Shown here: positions 37,793 to 45,929 of the stretch, piece after piece | How positions within the stretch are numbered: the first letter of the stretch is position 1 | How the letters are laid out: each line of letters starts with the position of its first letter | Source: Marinomonas spartinae | GTDB lineage: Bacteria > Pseudomonadota > Gammaproteobacteria > Pseudomonadales > Marinomonadaceae | Length of the DNA stretch: 64,000 nucleotides | Reading direction: 5' to 3' | Assembly: GCF_900089775.1 (NCBI RefSeq) | Contig: NZ_FLOB01000004.1 | Location: 310,001-374,000, forward strand | Notes under the pieces: generated by a model | What the model was told of the DNA's origin: nothing | Seen by the model: the letters and a program-made list of their open reading frames with translations, nothing else | The model's database searches: none | Program-made: the position numbers and the translations under genes

Positions 37793-39054
37793 GATGTCTC
37801 CTCATTAAACGTTTGTTTTACCCGAGTCGTACTTCCATGTTCTATTGGTGTTTGAATAGGAAGATAGGTCATTAAGGGGGTCGGGTGACACAGAAACGCG
37901 GCATGAGAAATGTTATAGCCATAGGCGCCTGCTAGTGGCAGTACCAAAATATCACCTACTTCGCAGAGGCTAAGCTCACAGGTACGACTGAGTATGTCTT
38001 TTGGTGTGCAGAGCTGACCAACGAGTGTCCAGCGGCGTTTATCTTCGGGTTTGTGATCTTCGGATATATTATTGTGCAACGGAAGATGGATAACCGGATG
38101 ATCATGGCTTTGTGCCACAGGTAGCCTAAACTGATGGGTGCCCCCGCGACAAATGACAAAAGATTCACCATGGCTGGTTTTCTTATCGAGCACTTCCATC
38201 GCATAGTAGCCGCAGAATGCGCTAATAAAGCGCCCTGGTTCAAAACGAAGAATAGGTGAGTCGGGGGTGCGTTTTAGGACACAATCTAAATAGTGGCAGA
38301 ACGCCGACCAATCAAATTGTGTTTCTTGCCTATAGTTAACGCCAATGCCACCACCAACGTTCATATGGGTAATGTTATCTGGTTTATTGGATAGAGCTTT
38401 CCAGTGAGGCCAGCGCTCTAGATAAAAGTCGATGAGCATTTGATGTTTCGTCAGAGACTTTTGGTGAGACATGGCATGAACATGAAATCCCTCTAATAAC
38501 AGGTTAGGGGAGTCGTCTACCGCATTAACGGCTTCTTGCAAGTCCATTTCATCAATACCAAATGGCGTGGCTCTACCTGCCATGGTTAAACGGCTACTCA
38601 AGGTGTCAGGAAGCGTCGGGTTAATGCGCAAAAAGACGGCTTGCGTGTGATTGAGTTTTTTGGCAATGGCCTGAAGCCGATGAATTTCGCTAATGCTTTC
38701 CACATGAATGGCCGCCACCTTCTGGTGAATCGCTGCTTCCAGCTCGGAATCTAACTTTCCAGGACCTGAGAAAATAAAAGGCAGCCTCTGTTGGCAGCGA
38801 GCGATACGCTCAATTTCGCCACCAGAAGAAATTTCAAAACCATTTACCCAAGGAGCAAGAGTATTGAGGATCTCTGTATCACTATTGGCTTTAATGGCAT
38901 AAAACAGTTCGACGTTCTCGGGGAGTGCCGCCATGACTTGCTTAATGTGTGTTTGTAGTCCCTCTAAGTCGTAAACGAATGCAGATATAGGATCAGCCGA
39001 GCGCGCTCGGAGGTCGACAATAGCGTTTTTCACTGTGCTAGGAAGATTATGCAT
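37777..39054 (-). CDS. acsE: PLP-dependent decarboxylase (AcsE-like)
   Basis: 425 residues of the fold III ornithine/diaminopimelate decarboxylase family. PLP Lys is K55 in ELFYAIKANSD; GHVGGG-type phosphate loop is MNVGGGIGVNY; EPGRFISAFCGYY provides the Glu-Pro-Gly-Arg motif; the C-terminal CELSLCEVGDILVLPLAGAY includes the catalytic Cys-type site. In the achromobactin and staphyloferrin B pathways the homologues (AcsE, SbnH) decarboxylate a citryl-amino-acid intermediate. It overlaps its neighbours by 8 and 16 bp. Confidence 0.85.
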   Translation of the reverse strand: MHNLPSTVKNAIVDLRARSADPISAFVYDLEGLQTHIKQVMAALPENVELFYAIKANSDTEILNTLAPWVNGFEISSGGEIERIARCQQRLPFIFSGPGKLDSELEAAIHQKVAAIHVESISEIHRLQAIAKKLNHTQAVFLRINPTLPDTLSSRLTMAGRATPFGIDEMDLQEAVNAVDDSPNLLLEGFHVHAMSHQKSLTKHQMLIDFYLERWPHWKALSNKPDNITHMNVGGGIGVNYRQETQFDWSAFCHYLDCVLKRTPDSPILRFEPGRFISAFCGYYAMEVLDKKTSHGESFVICRGGTHQFRLPVAQSHDHPVIHLPLHNNISEDHKPEDKRRWTLVGQLCTPKDILSRTCELSLCEVGDILVLPLAGAYGYNISHAAFLCHPTPLMTYLPIQTPIEHGSTTRVKQTFNEETSCVAS

Positions 39055-40858
39055 ACGTCACCTCCTGACACCAAGGTGCTGTTAACGGTACGTAATCGGC
39101 TTGTTTATCCGCTTGCGCCGCTAAGCGTACTTTTAAGTTGCATTTACAGGCTATCTCACCTGTTTGCAATAATGCTTTTAACTCCGGTGCGGGCTGGCTA
39201 AGTGACTGTAAGACAGACACTAATGTTTCTTCTACGCCCGCCCACATGGCATCAGCAAGATGAGGTCTATCCCAGCTTAATGCTAAAATGGCTTCCGATA
39301 GATTGTTAACGAAGAGGCAATAGGCAATGCGTTTCCATCCTTTTTCTCGCGAGTAGATTAAAGACGCTTTGACAGTAGGATGAATGGTTTCTTCAAAGTG
39401 AGTGTCTAGATAATGGCAACCTAAATCATCTGTTAGTTTTACGCCCTCAAAGTCTCTTAGCAGAATTTGCTTAGGCACCCCTTTTTCATGTGTGAAAACG
39501 GTATTCTGTAAGTGTGGTTCTGTCACAATGCCGTGATCAAAGAAGAGGTTAAGGATCGGTGGTAATAGTGCTTGTTGATAGCGTGAAAACCAAGCCAAGC
39601 GGGCTTCATTAGAAGCATCACTGCCTAATAGTTTCCAGATCATAGGTTGCAAATGGTTATCTCGTGCAAAGGCTGTGGCAGCGAGAAGAAATGCTTCAGT
39701 CGGTTGTTTCTTACAGAAGTTTTCACGCAGGATGATGCCTGTTTGCTCTCGGAACCAGCGTTGATCTTCTTCATTAGCGTCCAAAGGACTCCAGCTTAAG
39801 GTGGCTGGTTCTCTGGCAATGATGACATCTTTAAAGGCGTTGGGGGATGACATTACTAACTGATTAAGCAAATGATCCACAGCCATGGCACTTTCTAATT
39901 CATACCAAGCATTTTTTCTGACACAGTTGGTAATGCGAACGTTTAGAGAGCCTTTAATAAAGTAGTCGCTGTTATCAATATACCAAGTACGGATGGACGC
40001 TGTCGGCTGGGCATAAAAGCCTGTTTGTCCTTTGTCGCGAATAATGTTTTGCTGTAGAAGAGATTTCACCCTGTCGTCTTGCATGAAGAGCTGTGCTTGC
40101 ACTGGATGCATAGAAATTAGTGCGTAGTCTTCTTCACTCTGAGGCTGTTTTTGAGTATAACTTTGTAAGGAGCCTTGAGGAGCAACGGCGTTTAAAATAT
40201 CCGATTGAGTGATACTGTTGGACTGGGTTTGTAGCCCTTGGATAGGGACTTCAAAACAATGTAGGAAGGCCGACGCTTGAAACTCTGGTGTAACATCTTG
40301 CTGAGCGATAACATCGGGCCACATTCGAGCTTTAGGTGCTGGGTGACTTGGATGACCAAACCATAAGCTTTGTTCACTTGTAATATAGTTTGAAAAAGTA
40401 GCGTTTTGTTGAGTGTCTTCTTGGTGAGACAGAATATCGCTCACAAGTTGTTGGCTAGATAAAACCTGTTCAAATAGTTCCAAGTTAAAAGAACCGGTTG
40501 AAACGACACAACCTTCTAGAATAAATTTAGCCAATGCCTCGAATTCTAAAATAGCCCAAGGTGACCCCTTGTGCTTTACATACACATCGGAAAGATAGCG
40601 TTGGCTACCGAGTGAATTATAGCGATCGACCAGAACAAACAATTCTCGTTTGGGTGACAACTCGATAAGAATAGGCAACGCTTTGAGGCGAATACCATTA
40701 AGGCAGCTTTCTGGCTGTAAGCCTTTTAACTCTTCAGGCCAATTATGGCGTAGTTTTTTTTCTGGTAGAGCAAACTCTTTGATCAGGCAATTGAGTAATG
40801 CATGTGTCATAGCAAGTTCGCTGACGATTTTTGCCATCATGCGTTGTGGCTGTTTCAT
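39047..40858 (-). CDS. acsD: NIS siderophore synthetase (IucA/IucC family, AcsD-like)
   Basis: 603 residues: GHPSHPAPKARMW, LISMHPVQAQLF, PTASIRTWYIDNSDYFIKGS with LNVRITNCVRKN, and the C-terminal TEPHLQNTVFT and LLRDFEGVKL motifs. This matches the group with AcsD, which performs the first stereospecific condensation on citrate. The ATG at 40858 has AAGGA well placed. It is the first synthetase after the aminotransferase gene, as acsD is. Confidence 0.84.
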   Translation of the reverse strand: MKQPQRMMAKIVSELAMTHALLNCLIKEFALPEKKLRHNWPEELKGLQPESCLNGIRLKALPILIELSPKRELFVLVDRYNSLGSQRYLSDVYVKHKGSPWAILEFEALAKFILEGCVVSTGSFNLELFEQVLSSQQLVSDILSHQEDTQQNATFSNYITSEQSLWFGHPSHPAPKARMWPDVIAQQDVTPEFQASAFLHCFEVPIQGLQTQSNSITQSDILNAVAPQGSLQSYTQKQPQSEEDYALISMHPVQAQLFMQDDRVKSLLQQNIIRDKGQTGFYAQPTASIRTWYIDNSDYFIKGSLNVRITNCVRKNAWYELESAMAVDHLLNQLVMSSPNAFKDVIIAREPATLSWSPLDANEEDQRWFREQTGIILRENFCKKQPTEAFLLAATAFARDNHLQPMIWKLLGSDASNEARLAWFSRYQQALLPPILNLFFDHGIVTEPHLQNTVFTHEKGVPKQILLRDFEGVKLTDDLGCHYLDTHFEETIHPTVKASLIYSREKGWKRIAYCLFVNNLSEAILALSWDRPHLADAMWAGVEETLVSVLQSLSQPAPELKALLQTGEIACKCNLKVRLAAQADKQADYVPLTAPWCQEVTYA

Positions 40859-40876
40859 GTCTATATTCCTTTTAGA

Positions 40877-42256
40877 TCAGGCGTTACGCATTTGTTTGAT
40901 TGCTCGTTCAAGAGCGCTTTCAAAACGAAGTACTACTTCAAAACATTCATCTTGTGTAATAATGAGAGGAGGGAGTAGGCGGATCACATTGCCATTGCGA
41001 CCACCTCGTTCAAGGATGAGTCCCTGTTTGAAACACTGTCTTTGTATTTCTGCTGCCAGTAACCCATCACCGACATAGGCACCGGATGAGTCAGAAGGCA
41101 AACCTTCGTCGACAATCTCGATGCCAATCATTAAGCCTCGACCACGTACTTGTGCGAGACAAGGATAGTGAGACTGAAGCGCTTGTAGTTGGCCAGTTAG
41201 CCAGTGACCGCGCTGCATCACAGAGCCCAAAAAATGCGGCTTATTGAGTGTGTTTAAGGTGCTAATGCCTGCCGCCATGGCTAATTGATTTCCTCGAAAT
41301 GTGCCTGAATGAGCACCTGGATGCCAAGCATCAAATTGCTTTTTGATACCCAGAATGGCCAAAGGAAGCCCACCACCAATGGCTTTGGACATGACGATCA
41401 TATCTGGCTCAATACCCGCTTCTTCAAAAGCAAACATTCGTCCCGTACGACCAAAGCCACTTTGCACTTCGTCGACTATCATTAAAATGCCATGCTCTTG
41501 AGTGACTTTTCTGATTTGTTGAAGCCAGTGTATTGGTGCTGGATTAACGCCACCTTCGCCTTGAACTACTTCTAAAATAACCGCCGCAGGCAGTGGGCTC
41601 CCGCGCTCAACATCCTCGATAAAATGCTGGAATTGACAAGCGAGTATACCCGCGCCTTTTTCGCCACTCATACCCGTTGGGCAGCGATAATTATGGGGAA
41701 AAGGAAAGAATTGAACACCAGGCATGAGGTTGGTAACGTGCTCTTTTGGACCGTTGTTACCCGTTACCGCTAAAGCGCCATGTGTCATGCCGTGATACCC
41801 ACCAGTGAAGCTAATAATGGTATTTCGCTTAGTGGCAATCTTTGCCAGTTTGAGCGCGGCCTCTACCGCGTCGGCACCAGAAGGGCCACAAAACTGTAAG
41901 CAATACTCTTTGCCTTTGTTTGGCAGGATAGATAACAAAGCTTCACTGAATTGATCTTTGATTGGCGTGGTAAGATCCAGTGTATGCATTGGCATACCGG
42001 AAATAAGGAAAGCGTTTAAGGCTTCTAAAATATCATCATGGTTATGGCCTAGAGCGAGCGTTCCTGCACCGGCTAGACAATCTAGATATTCTTTACCTTC
42101 TACATCCGTGATCCATACTCCTTTGGCTTTGGCAATAGCAAAAGGCAACTTTCTTGGATAACTTCGAACATTAGACTCAAAGGCATCCTGCCTATTTAAG
42201 TAGTATTCATTATCCCTTTGCTCTTCAAAAACTTTGCCAGATTTAGTATGTGACAT
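40877..42256 (-). CDS. acsF: Diaminobutyrate--2-oxoglutarate aminotransferase (AcsF-like)
   Basis: 459 residues from ATG 42256, chosen because AGGAG lies six bases upstream. Class III aminotransferase motifs: [72 protein letters not shown] and the PLP-Lys segment [18 protein letters not shown]. The enzyme makes 2,4-diaminobutyrate from aspartate semialdehyde, a building block of achromobactin. Its presence, in place of SbnA/SbnB-type genes, is what separates this operon from staphyloferrin B. It is the first gene of the operon, just below the strong Fur box. Confidence 0.87.
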   Translation of the reverse strand: MSHTKSGKVFEEQRDNEYYLNRQDAFESNVRSYPRKLPFAIAKAKGVWITDVEGKEYLDCLAGAGTLALGHNHDDILEALNAFLISGMPMHTLDLTTPIKDQFSEALLSILPNKGKEYCLQFCGPSGADAVEAALKLAKIATKRNTIISFTGGYHGMTHGALAVTGNNGPKEHVTNLMPGVQFFPFPHNYRCPTGMSGEKGAGILACQFQHFIEDVERGSPLPAAVILEVVQGEGGVNPAPIHWLQQIRKVTQEHGILMIVDEVQSGFGRTGRMFAFEEAGIEPDMIVMSKAIGGGLPLAILGIKKQFDAWHPGAHSGTFRGNQLAMAAGISTLNTLNKPHFLGSVMQRGHWLTGQLQALQSHYPCLAQVRGRGLMIGIEIVDEGLPSDSSGAYVGDGLLAAEIQRQCFKQGLILERGGRNGNVIRLLPPLIITQDECFEVVLRFESALERAIKQMRNA

Positions 42257-42273
42257 TATCAACTCCTTTTATT

Positions 42274-42292
42274 GCAAATGAATCTCATTTGC
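42274..42292 (-). promoter_or_regulatory. Second Fur-like palindrome in the acsF leader
   Basis: GCAAATG-AATCT-CATTTGC, a perfect 7-bp inverted repeat matching the Fur consensus at about 13 of 19 positions on the minus strand. It lies between the -10 and the ribosome site, so it could be a secondary Fur site or an mRNA hairpin. Confidence 0.45.
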
Positions 42293-42297
42293 GGTTA

Positions 42298-42325
42298 ATA
42301 ATACAGAGTTTGCTCGTTTGATCAA
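42298..42325 (-). promoter_or_regulatory. Sigma-70 promoter of the siderophore biosynthesis operon
   Basis: On the minus strand TTGATC (42320-42325) and TATTAT (42298-42303) are spaced by 16 bases, flanked by Fur boxes on both sides. Confidence 0.65.
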
Positions 42326-42328
42326 TAT

Positions 42329-42347
42329 GATAATGATTATCATTAAC
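42329..42347 (-). promoter_or_regulatory. Strong Fur box upstream of acsF
   Basis: GATAATGAT followed by T and ATCATTAAC: 17 of 19 positions match the Fur consensus. It abuts the -35 hexamer of the promoter, so iron-loaded Fur should repress the whole biosynthesis operon. Confidence 0.93.
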
Positions 42348-42552
42348 ATATTTTCTATTTTCTTACATTTGTTGGTGAAGGGAGGGAATAAAGAGTAGCG
42401 ACTGAAGATAAGGTAAGGAAAAAGCACCGAAATAACGGAACTCGCCGCTTCTAGTGTTTGTTAACTCGTATGATGCTGAATAAGGAAGAGGTGAACCGTT
42501 TAGAGGCTACGGTTTAGCGACCGTTAAACGGTGAATGGTATCTAAAATGACG

Positions 42553-42587
42553 AGGGGCGACCTATATTTCTTCTATAGGTCGCCCCT
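42553..42587 (-). terminator. Terminator hairpin after the TRAP operon
   Basis: A perfect 14-bp stem (42553-42566 with 42574-42587), 7-base loop, located 6 bases after the dctM stop. The minus-strand tail (CGTCATTTT) is only modestly T-rich. Confidence 0.7.
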
Positions 42588-42593
42588 AGAGTA

Positions 42594-43886
42594 TTAATTT
42601 GGAGATAGATTGGGGAGGTACATCGCAATGTCTGGGAAGACCATGATTAGTACTAACCCTAACAATCCCATCATAGCGTAAGGAAAGGCGCCAACCAGCA
42701 CATCTTTAATGGTGAAGTCTTCACAGATGGCTTTGACCACAAATAGGTTCATGCCAACAGGTGGCGTCACGGCACCTATTTCCATATTGATAACCAGAAT
42801 CACGCCAAACCAGACAAGGTTGATATCCAATGCTTGTAGTGCTGGCAACAGAATGGGAACGGTGACAAGAATCGCCGCGGCCGCATCCATAAACATACCC
42901 AGTATTAAGTAAAGGATGTTGATTAAGATTAAAAACTGAATGGCAGATAAATTCAGTGAATCTATCCATTGCGCTACGTCTTGAGGCACTTGCAGAAGTG
43001 ATAGCGTATTACCAAATACGGACGCCCCTGCGATTAACATCAGTATCATGGCGCTGGTTTCGACACTGGACATAGTCGCTTGCCAGAAGAGTTTAAGTGA
43101 TAAGCTGCGTTTGAGGAATATGGTCAGTAATAGGGCATAGATCACCCCGACACCAGCGGCTTCTGTAGGGGTAAATAATCCTGTATAGATCCCGCCCAGC
43201 ACCACTGGAATCAATAACAAACTGGCAATCATATCGAAGGTGATAGGTGCTTTCGTTTCTTCTGCTTGTCCGTCATTCACATCCTTAACGGCTTTTTTAC
43301 GCATCGCATAAATGGAATAGACCGAGAATAATCCGGCTAGCATCAAGCCTGGAATAATACCGGCTAGAAACAATTTGTTAACAGAGGTGTTGGTGACTAA
43401 TGAATAGAGAATGAACGAAATGCTTGGTGGTATCAAAATACCTAATGTACCCGATACGGCAACACAGCCTGCACTGAGTCGTTTTGGGTAACCACGCTCA
43501 CGCATTTCAGGAATACTAATCGAACCAATAGTCGCAGCCGTTGCCGTGGAGGAGCCTGAAATCGCGGCAAATATAGTACTGGCTAACGTGGCAGCGATGG
43601 CGAGACCACCGGGAAGTTTTCTTGTTATGCGATGAGCAAAGCTGAATAAGTCTTTCCCAGCTCCCCCCTTGAGCATGAGCTGGCCCATGTAGATATAGAG
43701 CGGAATGGCAATAATAACAAAAGAGTTGAGGTCACTGTAGGCCGTTTGTGTGAGCGCGTTAATGCCAGGCCCAACACCAATGGTTATCATGTAACCGAGC
43801 ATACCACTAATCAGTAGTGAGACGGAGATTGGCAATCCCAGAATCATGAGTATAGCCAAGGCACAGATAGTGATCGTAAAGGTCAT
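42594..43886 (-). CDS. dctM: TRAP transporter large permease (DctM)
   Basis: 430 residues, about 12 membrane helices. DctM hallmarks: GLPISVSLLISGMLGYM, AFAISGSSTATAATIGSISI with PEMRERGYPKRLSAGCVAVS and GTLGILIPPSISFILYSLVT, and LILGMFMDAAAAILVTVPIL. It is the Na+-coupled translocating subunit. Two genes upstream encode the binding protein and small subunit. The substrate cannot be read from the sequence. Confidence 0.93.
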   Translation of the reverse strand: MTFTITICALAILMILGLPISVSLLISGMLGYMITIGVGPGINALTQTAYSDLNSFVIIAIPLYIYMGQLMLKGGAGKDLFSFAHRITRKLPGGLAIAATLASTIFAAISGSSTATAATIGSISIPEMRERGYPKRLSAGCVAVSGTLGILIPPSISFILYSLVTNTSVNKLFLAGIIPGLMLAGLFSVYSIYAMRKKAVKDVNDGQAEETKAPITFDMIASLLLIPVVLGGIYTGLFTPTEAAGVGVIYALLLTIFLKRSLSLKLFWQATMSSVETSAMILMLIAGASVFGNTLSLLQVPQDVAQWIDSLNLSAIQFLILINILYLILGMFMDAAAAILVTVPILLPALQALDINLVWFGVILVINMEIGAVTPPVGMNLFVVKAICEDFTIKDVLVGAFPYAMMGLLGLVLIMVFPDIAMYLPNLSPN

Positions 43887-43969
43887 TTATGAGTTCCAAT
43901 AAATACTAATTAATCGAGACTTTTTTCACGAAGTCGTGAATTTATGAAACATGTGTCGTAGCAATGTTT

Positions 43970-44488
43970 CTAATCGGTTTGGCTGATATCCAGTATGAAC
44001 TTGTGCAATTCTGCCACCGCCCAGACACCTGCTCCCAAAGGAATAGCGGCTTTAGCAATCCATACTGGCCACTGAACCACATCTAAAGTGATTTCTTGCA
44101 TGGTGAAACTGTCTAATACCTGCAAAAAGCCAGCGTATGACATAAAGCACAAAAAGCTAAATAGGATTAAAAAACGCAGAATGATCAGTAGTTTTCCTCG
44201 TCCGATTAGATTTTCTAGGGCAATACCTGCTGTCACATGATGGCGGCCCATTGCTGTCGCAACGGCCCCCGTAAAGGCCAGCCAAATTAGGCAAAATAAA
44301 TCAAGATCGTAAGTCCAAGAGTTATCTATGTGGATCATACGCAGGACAATACCGGCAATGATGGAGGTGGATAATAAAATGAGGGATAGTGCCGCCATGA
44401 TGCTGATTAATTTAGCTAGCCCTCCCGTTAAATCCCTTACCCATTTGACCAAACGGCCAAATGGGGATGTCTCAGTTGTATGTGTCAT
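43970..44488 (-). CDS. dctQ: TRAP transporter small permease (DctQ)
   Basis: 172 residues with four membrane helices and the DctQ pattern DLDLFCLIWLAFTGAVATAM followed by GRHHVTAGI. It pairs with the large subunit and docks the binding protein. The spacing to dctM is 83 bp and to dctP 29 bp. Confidence 0.9.
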   Translation of the reverse strand: MTHTTETSPFGRLVKWVRDLTGGLAKLISIMAALSLILLSTSIIAGIVLRMIHIDNSWTYDLDLFCLIWLAFTGAVATAMGRHHVTAGIALENLIGRGKLLIILRFLILFSFLCFMSYAGFLQVLDSFTMQEITLDVVQWPVWIAKAAIPLGAGVWAVAELHKFILDISQTD

Positions 44489-44517
44489 TGAATATACCTA
44501 GAAGAAAAGGAGGCGTG

Positions 44518-45534
44518 TTACTTGCTGTAGGGTTTTAGGTCATCGAGAATTTTCTGACCAGTTGCCCCTGTTTCTTTAAGATACAATTTACGTTCCATGA
44601 CGCCAGCGGTTTCTTTCCAAGGCGATAACTGCTTGCCAGTTAATTGTGTGACTTGGTTGCCTTTCGCTTTTAGAAGTTTGATATCATTAGTAAATTCATT
44701 TTCGATGTCTTGAACGGCTGCTTTTTCTGATGATTGAGCGGCTTTGGTGATCAGATCACGCTGTTGTTGAGTTAGCCCTTTCCACCATTTGAGGTTGACT
44801 TGAACAGGGTAAACCAAAGGAACATAGTGAATAGCGGTAACGTATTTGCCTACTTCATACCATTTACGTGACGTGATGGTCGATAGGCCCGAGGTTGCGC
44901 CATCTAAAGCGCCTCGTTGCATAGAGGTATAGACTTCACTGGAGTCCATGGCAACTGGAGTGGCGCCTTGGCTCTTAAGGAACATAGCAGAAAGGCTGCC
45001 TTCTGAGCGCATTCTTAAGCCTTTAAGATCTGCTGGTTTGATGATTGTTCTTTTGCTGTTTACATAAGATTTAGCATAACCGTAGAAGCCCCAAGCAACA
45101 ACGTGAACGCCGTGCTTTTCTAAAATAGCATCAACATCTTTACCCAGTTTGCCGTGTAATGCTTTGAGTAATGTTGTCGCATTTGGTGCGAGGAAAGGAA
45201 TGGTATCCCACTGTAACGCTGGAGCGTATTTAGACCACCAGTGCATGGCATTAATGCCCATATTAGCCGTGTTATTTGCTAAACCATTGGCGATGTTAGA
45301 GGCTTTGAGGAGAGAGCCAGAAGGATAGGTAAGTACTTTAATGCTACCATGGCTCATTTCTCTAATATTTTTTGCGATGGTTGCTGCTTGATTAGCCGTA
45401 GCAGTATGCGGTGGCATATACCATGCAAATCGTACGGTTAAATCAGATGCTGACGCTTGTGTAGAGGCTAGGCCAAGAAAAGCGGTTGTTGCAAGGGCGG
45501 CGGTTAAAGATAGGTTTAGGTATCTTTTTTTCAT
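44518..45534 (-). CDS. dctP: TRAP transporter substrate-binding protein (DctP)
   Basis: 338 residues with a signal peptide (LSLTAALATTAFLGLASTQA, cleavage near ASA|SD). DctP motifs: VRFAWYMPPHTATANQAATI, ADLKGLRMRSEGSLSAMF with LKSQGATPVAMDSSEVYTSM, and QRGALDGATSGLSTI. The Arg in RMRSE is the conserved carboxylate-binding residue, so an organic acid ligand is likely. GGAG precedes the ATG well. It is first in the dctPQM operon. Confidence 0.92.
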   Translation of the reverse strand: MKKRYLNLSLTAALATTAFLGLASTQASASDLTVRFAWYMPPHTATANQAATIAKNIREMSHGSIKVLTYPSGSLLKASNIANGLANNTANMGINAMHWWSKYAPALQWDTIPFLAPNATTLLKALHGKLGKDVDAILEKHGVHVVAWGFYGYAKSYVNSKRTIIKPADLKGLRMRSEGSLSAMFLKSQGATPVAMDSSEVYTSMQRGALDGATSGLSTITSRKWYEVGKYVTAIHYVPLVYPVQVNLKWWKGLTQQQRDLITKAAQSSEKAAVQDIENEFTNDIKLLKAKGNQVTQLTGKQLSPWKETAGVMERKLYLKETGATGQKILDDLKPYSK

Positions 45535-45929
45535 GAAGCACTCCAGATTTTATAATTATATTTGTTGTGTGTTAGATTTTTTATATAAGAAAATCCTTGT
45601 TTCTGTTACAGAATGCTACATGGTTTTGTTGATTTTGATATTCAGTATTTTGTTTTTTTATTGCATTAAAAGAGGAAGTCGCGTTGATTTACTGTCACTT
45701 TTTCTATTTGCTATAGAAAATGTCACATAACGGTGCGTTGTAGGGGCTGATAAGTTTCAAATATAAAATTAGAGTAAGGTTCAGTTTGGGCTTGAGTGCC
45801 CAAACTGACTGGGGTAGGTGTTTACTTGGTGATGCCATCTCAACGTATCTGTTCATTGTTGTAAGCTGATTATAGAGATCTCTACACGAGGTAGCAGTGC
45901 AAAGATCTTGTAACCTTTTAACAATAACC
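45535..45929. other. 395-bp intergenic region between dctP and dabA
   Basis: It holds the dctP promoter region (AT-rich, near 45535-45700) and the dabA transcript end with a hairpin at 45781-45808. Short open frames on both strands are present, but they lack ribosome sites and family resemblance, so I call no gene here. Confidence 0.6.
45781..45808 (-). terminator. Hairpin downstream of dabA
   Basis: TCAGTTTGGGC (45781-45791) pairs with GCCCAAACTGA (45798-45808), an 11-bp perfect stem with a 6-base loop, about 120 bp after the dabA stop. T-richness follows only loosely. Confidence 0.6.

Noticed and set aside
31841..42256. Staphyloferrin B or aerobactin operon
   Set aside because: Three NIS synthetases, an SbnG-type aldolase and a decarboxylase fit staphyloferrin B, but the diaminobutyrate aminotransferase and exact gene order match achromobactin; there is no lysine monooxygenase as in aerobactin and no SbnA/SbnB pair.
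45533..45730. 65-codon plus-strand frame in the dctP upstream region
   Set aside because: AT-rich, low-complexity hydrophobic frame over a promoter region with no family resemblance.
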